In this document: in pieces, positions 59,266 to 64,000 of the stretch | Layout: the number at the start of each line of letters is the position of its first letter | How positions within the stretch are numbered: the first letter of the stretch is position 1 | Source: Kribbella rubisoli | GTDB taxonomy: Bacteria > Actinomycetota > Actinomycetes > Propionibacteriales > Kribbellaceae | Direction of reading: 5' to 3' | Assembly (NCBI RefSeq): GCF_004217145.1 | Contig: NZ_SHKR01000017.1 | Location: forward strand, 434,001-498,000 | DNA length: 64,000 bases | Translations under genes and position numbers: made by a program | The notes under the pieces: model-generated | The model's input: the letters and a program-made list of their open reading frames with translations, nothing else | What the model was told of the DNA's origin: nothing | Databases searched by the model: none

Positions 59266-61644
59266 TCACTTACGCTTCGAGACCTGGACCTTCATCGAGG
59301 TGCCGGTCTTGGAAACGACCTTGATGTTGACCCCGTTGTTCGGGACCTTGACGCTGCTCGTCGGCTGGTCCGCGGTCCAGTACGACTTGCTGTCGTTGAA
59401 CGTCGGAACGGCGTTCTGACCACGGATGTAGCTCGCCTGCCCGTTGACGTGCAGGCTGAACGAGTCGGCCTTCTCCAGGCTGAACGGCGCATCGTACGCC
59501 GCGACCCGCGGACGCCAGATCTGCCCGTCGAGCCGGTTGATCGGCGTCGGGTGCGAGTCGATCGGAAGGATCAGACCCTCACCGGGGTGCTCGTTGGTGT
59601 TGTTGTCCTCCTGCGAGGTGTCCCAGTACCAGATCAGCAGACCGTCCTGGTACGGGAAGTGCTCGACCTTGTCGGCCAGCGTGCTCGCCCAACCGAAGTT
59701 GTACGGGCCGGTCTGCAGGTTCTTGTCGTAGTCGACGTAGTTGATGTTCGACGCCAGGTAGTAGTTGTCGTGCTGAGTGGTGAACGACGAACCTGCCGCC
59801 GCGAAACCGTTCAGCGTCCAACCGTCCGGCGACGTCTCCGCACCGGAGGTGACCACCGTGGTCGAGCCTGACGTCACCTTGATGTCGTCGGCGAAGAAGC
59901 CGATCCCGCCGGCCGCCGGGTCGGTGGCGTAGCGGAACTGCAGCGTGATCGTCTTGCCGGCGTACGCCGACAGGTCGAAGGTCGCCGGCACCCAGCCGTT
60001 GCTCTTGCCGTCGATACCGTTGCCTTCGGCATCCTTCGTGATACTGCCCTTGATCGTCTTGAACCCGCTGCCGTCGTTCACGTCGACGTACGCGTAGTCA
60101 CACGGGTCCGGACCGCAGTCCTCGATGTCCCAGTTGGCCTGGAACGTGAGGCTCGCGGGCTGACCGGCCGGGAGAGCGACCTGCCGGCTCATCGTGTGGG
60201 TGAAGTTGTTGCCCTCACCGCTCCACCAGTCCTTGGTCCCGACCGGCGGCTGGACGAGCTGGTGCTCGACCTCTTTCTTCGGCAGCGTCACCACCAGCCC
60301 CTGGGCCTTCTTCGAGTTGTACTCGTGCGGGCCGAGGTCGACGGTACGGTTCTGGCCGGCGGTCACGATCTCGTAGTCCAGCCAGCCGAGCTGCAGCTTG
60401 TCCCACGCGTTGAAGTCGGCCGCCTGCTCGCCGATCCCGCCGTCACTGGGCTTGCTGACGCGGCTCTGGGACATGATCGTCCACCAGTTCACGCCGTTCT
60501 CGACCGCTGCGCCGGAGGTGTCGTACTCGTCCGGCAGACCGAGGTCGTGGCCGTACTCGTGCGCGAAGACGCTGATGCCGCCGTTCTCCGGCTGGATCGT
60601 GTAGTCACCGACGTACATGCCGGTATCGCCGATCTGCGCGCCGCCGCCGGTCGGGTTCGTGACCGGGCCGCCCGGGAAGCCGGCGAACCAGCGGTGCGAC
60701 CAGATCGCGTCCTCGCCCTGCCACGGGTCGCCGTCGGCCTGGTCGCCGCCGGCGTGCACGATCTGGAAGTGGTCGATGTAGCCGTCCGGCTCGTTGAAGT
60801 TGCCGTCACCGTCGTAGTCGTAGCGGTCCCACTGGTCGAACGACTTCAGGTCCGCGGTGATCTGCGCCTTGGTCCGGCCCTTGGCCTCCTGGTCGGTGAC
60901 CCACTGGTTGACCGCGTCCTGGATCAGGTTCCAGGTGTTGTTGCAGACGTTGCCGCCGCACGGGTAGCCGTTCGAGCGGCCGTACCGCGCCTCGTTGTAC
61001 TTGACCTTCACCCAGTCGGTGACCTCGCCGGACACCGAGTACCGGCCCGACGACTGCTTCTCGTAGTACTTCTTCACCGAGTTGCCGTTGCCGAAGTACA
61101 GGTCCTGGAAGTGCTGCTGGGTGTAGTCGGCCTGCCAGACGGTCGAGTTGTCGACCGAGCGGTCCGGCGCCGGGATCTGGTTGTGCAGCGGGCCGTCGAA
61201 GCGCGCCGGGCCCGGGACGGCCGGTGCCGTGTCCTGGTCCGGGTACCTGGGGTCGCGCTCGTTGCCGAACTCCGCGAGTACGACGAAGATCCGGTCGGTC
61301 TTCTCCCGGCTGAGCTCGACGTACTGGTCGACCTTGCCCTTGGCGTTCTTGGTGCCCTTGGCGCCGTTGGCCTTGGCACCGACCTTGACGACAGTGCTGC
61401 CGTTGCGCTGCTCGGGCGTGGCCTGTCCGTTGATGACCTGGGTCAGGGCTTCCTGCCGCAGCTCGCGACGCTTGTCCTCCTGCGGGCTGGACAGCTCGTC
61501 CGGCGCCGGGGCAGCCTCACTGGCGATCGGCGCCGACCCTTGTTTGGGCGGTGTGGCGGCGTTCGTTGCCGAGGCGGCGGCCATGCCGAGCCCGGTCGTC
61601 GCCGCCAGAGCCAGGCTGAACAGCCCGGCGGGTAGCTTGCGCAC
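59266..61644 (-). CDS. Secreted M6 family metalloprotease (immune inhibitor A-like)
   Basis: This 792-residue protease has a Sec signal (MRKLPAGLFSLALAATTGLG), a propeptide to about residue 120, and the M6 catalytic domain with zinc motif HEYGH (His362, Glu363, His366) in FAHEYGHDLGLPDEYD. Asp- and Gly-rich calcium-type segments (DRYDYDGDGNFNEPD) precede it. A jelly-roll domain (about 480-620) and a C-terminal domain complete it. Immune inhibitor A homologues degrade extracellular proteins. The gene is monocistronic. Confidence 0.93.
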   Translation of the reverse strand: MRKLPAGLFSLALAATTGLGMAAASATNAATPPKQGSAPIASEAAPAPDELSSPQEDKRRELRQEALTQVINGQATPEQRNGSTVVKVGAKANGAKGTKNAKGKVDQYVELSREKTDRIFVVLAEFGNERDPRYPDQDTAPAVPGPARFDGPLHNQIPAPDRSVDNSTVWQADYTQQHFQDLYFGNGNSVKKYYEKQSSGRYSVSGEVTDWVKVKYNEARYGRSNGYPCGGNVCNNTWNLIQDAVNQWVTDQEAKGRTKAQITADLKSFDQWDRYDYDGDGNFNEPDGYIDHFQIVHAGGDQADGDPWQGEDAIWSHRWFAGFPGGPVTNPTGGGAQIGDTGMYVGDYTIQPENGGISVFAHEYGHDLGLPDEYDTSGAAVENGVNWWTIMSQSRVSKPSDGGIGEQAADFNAWDKLQLGWLDYEIVTAGQNRTVDLGPHEYNSKKAQGLVVTLPKKEVEHQLVQPPVGTKDWWSGEGNNFTHTMSRQVALPAGQPASLTFQANWDIEDCGPDPCDYAYVDVNDGSGFKTIKGSITKDAEGNGIDGKSNGWVPATFDLSAYAGKTITLQFRYATDPAAGGIGFFADDIKVTSGSTTVVTSGAETSPDGWTLNGFAAAGSSFTTQHDNYYLASNINYVDYDKNLQTGPYNFGWASTLADKVEHFPYQDGLLIWYWDTSQEDNNTNEHPGEGLILPIDSHPTPINRLDGQIWRPRVAAYDAPFSLEKADSFSLHVNGQASYIRGQNAVPTFNDSKSYWTADQPTSSVKVPNNGVNIKVVSKTGTSMKVQVSKRK

Positions 61645-61833
61645 GATTCCCCTCCGTGTCTTGGTAACGCAGTGTGATCAAAGCTCCCCCGAGCGTGTTT
61701 TGCGCGAGAGTACGGGGAAAATCCGCTGAGCTGAAGGAGAAACTGAGGAAAACCTGTGAAGGTGCGGGGAAACCTGCACCCTGAGTAGAACGGCTCACGC
61801 GCTCGGCTAGCGGTCCTTGGCAGACTGTGGCGC

Positions 61834-62949
61834 GTGGAGCGCGAGACGGTCGACCTGCTGCAGCCGCTGTGGCGTGCGCTGGTGGTGTTCCGCATCATCA
61901 CCTGGGGCTTCGCCTGCCTCGGCGTGTGGACCCGGTGGGACGGCATCGTCCGGCCGACCGGTGCGTTGCTCCAGCTGGCCGTGATGGGAATCTGGACGCT
62001 GATCTCGTCGCTTGGGTACAGCCGGCGCTGGGGCCGCCGCAACACCCGGCTCGCGTTCGCGGACCTGATCGTCACGGTCGGCTGCATGTACGCGACCTTG
62101 TGGGCTCAGCCGCTGATCGACATCCGCGGGGGAGCCTCCGTGCTGACCTCGGTCTGGGTGGCCGGCCCGGTCATCGCGCTGGCGATCTCCCGCGGTCGCG
62201 ACGGTGGCCTGCTGGGCGCGGCGACGATCAGCCTGGCGCTGCTGTCGCTGCGCGGCGTCGACAACGCGTCGAAGATCCTCAGCAACGTCCAACTGCTCCT
62301 GGTGGCCGGTCTGGTCGTCGGGTACGCCGCCTCGACCATGCGCCGCGCCGGTGCCCGGCTCCGGTCGGCGATCGCGGCGGAGAGCGCTACCGCTGAACGG
62401 CTGCGGCTCAGTCGCTCGATCCATGACGGCGTACTGCAGGTGCTGGCGCAGGTCCAGCGCCGCGGTACGGCGATCGGCGGCGACGCGCTCGAACTCGCCC
62501 AACTGGCCGCCGAGCAGGAAGTTGCCCTCCGCACCTTGATGTCGACGCGGCCGGCCGTCGCGGACGGCGATCGCGTTGATCTGTGCGGCTTGTTGTTGCC
62601 GCTGGCCACGACGCGGGTGGACGTCGTCGTACCGGCCGCACAAGTGCTGTTGCCTGCAGCCACAGCTGACGAACTGGTTGCCGCGGTCAAGGAAGCGCTG
62701 AGCAACGTGTCCAAGCACGCGGGTCCGGATGCACGCTGCTGGATTGCTGTGGAGGACCTTGGCGAGGAGGTCGTGGTGTCGATCCGTGACGATGGAGTCG
62801 GTACGACGCCTGCACGGCTGGAGCAGGCCCGTGTGGACGGGCATCTGGGCGTCAGCCAGTCGATCCGCGGCCGGATCGCCGATCTGGGCGGCACTGTCAC
62901 CGTCCGCACCGCCCCCGGCGAGGGGACCGAATGGGAGCTGAAGGTATGA
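61834..62949 (+). CDS. MacS-type sensor histidine kinase
   Basis: This 371-residue kinase has an N-terminal membrane domain of about five hydrophobic segments (20-175), a HisKA_3 dimerisation helix with the phospho-acceptor His197 (LSRSIHDGVLQVL), and an ATPase domain: EALSNVSKHA (N box), RDDGVGTTP, GHLGVSQSIRGRI and PGEGTEWEL. It resembles MacS kinases of actinobacteria. It overlaps the response regulator gene by four bases (ATGA). Confidence 0.9.
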   Translation: MERETVDLLQPLWRALVVFRIITWGFACLGVWTRWDGIVRPTGALLQLAVMGIWTLISSLGYSRRWGRRNTRLAFADLIVTVGCMYATLWAQPLIDIRGGASVLTSVWVAGPVIALAISRGRDGGLLGAATISLALLSLRGVDNASKILSNVQLLLVAGLVVGYAASTMRRAGARLRSAIAAESATAERLRLSRSIHDGVLQVLAQVQRRGTAIGGDALELAQLAAEQEVALRTLMSTRPAVADGDRVDLCGLLLPLATTRVDVVVPAAQVLLPAATADELVAAVKEALSNVSKHAGPDARCWIAVEDLGEEVVVSIRDDGVGTTPARLEQARVDGHLGVSQSIRGRIADLGGTVTVRTAPGEGTEWELKV

Positions 62950-63578
62950 CACGGGTGATGATCGTGGACGACCATCCCATGTGGCGCGAAGGCGTCGCAC
63001 GGGACCTGGGAGGCCGCGGGTACGACGTCTGCGCGACCGCCTCGGACGTCGCGAGCGCGGTGAAGATCGCGCTGGCGACCCGTCCGGATGTGGTGGTGAT
63101 GGATCTGCAGCTGGGCTCCGGCTCAGGCGTGGACGCGACGCGCGAGATCACCACGGCGCTGCCTGACACGCGCGTGCTGGTGTTGTCGGCCAGCGCCGAG
63201 CAGGACGACGTACTCGCGGCCGTGAAGAACGGGGCTTCCGGGTATCTGGTGAAGTCCGCGTCGTTGGACGAGTTCGACGACGCAGTACGCCGTACCGCCG
63301 AAGGCGACGCCATCTTCAGCGCCGGCCTTGCCGGACTGTTGCTGGGCGAATACCGCCGGCTGGGCGCCACCGGCCCTGAGGTCCCCCAACTCACCGACCG
63401 CGAAACCGAAGTCCTCCGCCTCGTAGCCCGAGGCCTCACCGCCAAACAAATCGCCACCCGCCTGGTCCTCTCCCACCGCACCGTCGAGAACCACGTCCAA
63501 AACACCCTCCGCAAACTCCAACTCCACAACCGAGCCGAACTAGTCCGCTACGCAATAGAACACGGACTGGACACGTAA
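62946..63578 (+). CDS. NarL/LuxR-family response regulator (MacR-like)
   Basis: This 210-residue response regulator has the receiver signature DDH (Asp8, Asp9), phospho-acceptor Asp53 (VVVMDLQLGSG) and Lys in GYLVKSAS. The C-terminal LuxR helix-turn-helix reads LTDRETEVLRLVARGLTAKQ then ATRLVLSHRTVENHVQNTL. It pairs with the kinase in front. The targets are unknown. The ATG within the kinase stop is the natural start; an ATG five codons earlier exists. Confidence 0.93.
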   Translation: MTRVMIVDDHPMWREGVARDLGGRGYDVCATASDVASAVKIALATRPDVVVMDLQLGSGSGVDATREITTALPDTRVLVLSASAEQDDVLAAVKNGASGYLVKSASLDEFDDAVRRTAEGDAIFSAGLAGLLLGEYRRLGATGPEVPQLTDRETEVLRLVARGLTAKQIATRLVLSHRTVENHVQNTLRKLQLHNRAELVRYAIEHGLDT

Positions 63579-63588
63579 CCCACACCCA

Positions 63589-64000
63589 CTAAGCAACCGC
63601 TCCCTGCGTCGGCGCCGCGCTCCGCGCAGCGCGGAGTACACCGATGACCGCACCGATAAGCCACAGTCCGAACGCCGCGGACGCCATACCCCCGCTCCAG
63701 AAGCCGGACAGGCACAGCAGGACCACCGCGTACGACGCCCAGGTCGCCCACGTCGGCAGGGCGTGTGCCTGACGGGCGATCCGCGTCGTGACGGCAACTA
63801 CCACACCGCAGCCGATCAGCCCGGTGAGTGCGAGGATCTGTCCCGCCATGCCGAGCGAGCGGGCGGTGTTCGGGTCGGGGGTGAATTCGTCTGACCACGC
63901 CGCGAACGCACTTCCCAGGTCGAGCGAGACACCGGTGATCATCAGCGCGCCGAACATCGCCGCGGCCGGCACGATCACGTGCGTGAGCGGGTCACCGCCG
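63589..64000 (-). CDS. Integral membrane protein, N-terminal part outside window
   Basis: The frame is open to the window edge (residues GGDPLTH precede the first in-window GTG), so the 5' end is missing. At least 137 residues are present with about four hydrophobic segments, for example AMFGALMITGVSLDLG, GQILALTGLIGCGVVVAV and SYAVVLLCLSGFWSGGMASA. The C-terminal end is a short cytosolic Arg/Ala tail. I do not recognise the family. It converges with the response regulator gene, ten bases between stops. Confidence 0.7.
   Translation of the reverse strand, partial: GGDPLTHVIVPAAAMFGALMITGVSLDLGSAFAAWSDEFTPDPNTARSLGMAGQILALTGLIGCGVVVAVTTRIARQAHALPTWATWASYAVVLLCLSGFWSGGMASAAFGLWLIGAVIGVLRAARSAAPTQGAVA

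Noticed and set aside
57747..59269. Two long minus-strand frames opposite hflX
   Set aside because: They mirror hflX codon structure; hflX has complete G motifs, and the antisense frames cross the palindromic terminator or lack a ribosome-binding site.

Overview
The window is high-GC, densely coded DNA from an actinobacterium. The chain yraN-yifB-dprA-xerC-(M23)-rpsB-tsf-pyrH-frr-cdsA, the GluABCD-type glutamate importer, a DUF2469 gene, F420/LLM oxidoreductases, MacS-type two-component genes and frequent GTG starts all fit. A soil member of the Propionibacteriales (Kribbella-like) is my best guess; that is inference from gene content and style, not a database result. I see no tRNA, rRNA, CRISPR array, IS transposase or prophage gene.

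Layout. 1-5.6 kb: end of signal peptidase I, rnhB, DUF2469, yraN, yifB and dprA, tightly packed. 5.6-8.8 kb: a WYL regulator divergent from a RidA gene, a DUF488 gene with a different GC-rich tandem repeat on each side, and an amino-acid permease. 8.9-16.1 kb: xerC, an Rrf2 regulator, an M23 protein, then rpsB-tsf-pyrH-frr-cdsA and an acetyltransferase. 16.1-25 kb: two LLM oxidoreductases around a MarR gene with a clear operator-like repeat, a secreted C39 protein, a SelW-like redox protein, rlmN plus a 35-residue DivIVA-like micro-ORF, a hydrolase, pdxY, a LOG-family protein and a class III aminotransferase. 25-28.4 kb: gluABCD on the minus strand.

28.5-39.5 kb is the most specialised region: a complete propane/phenol-type binuclear iron monooxygenase locus (prmABCD, also called mimABCD). 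It comprises a divergent AcoR/MimR-like activator, large hydroxylase, reductase, small hydroxylase, coupling protein, amidohydrolase, MIP18/DUF59 protein, zinc alcohol dehydrogenase and a dedicated GroEL, followed by a 64-residue unknown and an ArsR regulator. Together they should oxidise a small hydrocarbon or phenol, pass on the resulting alcohol and fold the oxygenase.

39.5-51.4 kb: a Tat-exported amidohydrolase, miaB, a kinase-like gene, a secreted metallophosphoesterase with a LamG-type tail, Nudix, GNAT, an Rv0909-like small protein, a small acidic SGGDVE-repeat protein, miaA, a SigE-type sigma factor with a membrane partner, and gamma-glutamyltransferase. 51.4-56.6 kb: an N-acyl amino acid module (M20 deacylase, GNAT acyltransferase, SIS protein without HTH, N-acylamino acid racemase, D-aminoacylase). 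56.5-64 kb: a small unknown, dapF, hflX, an M6 protease, a MacS/MacR-like two-component pair and a membrane protein cut by the window edge.

The best candidates for undescribed biology are the N-acyl amino acid module with its HTH-less regulator, the SGGDVE-repeat small protein, the small proteins attached to rlmN and to the monooxygenase operon, and several unusually perfect inverted repeats, one of them covering a start codon.
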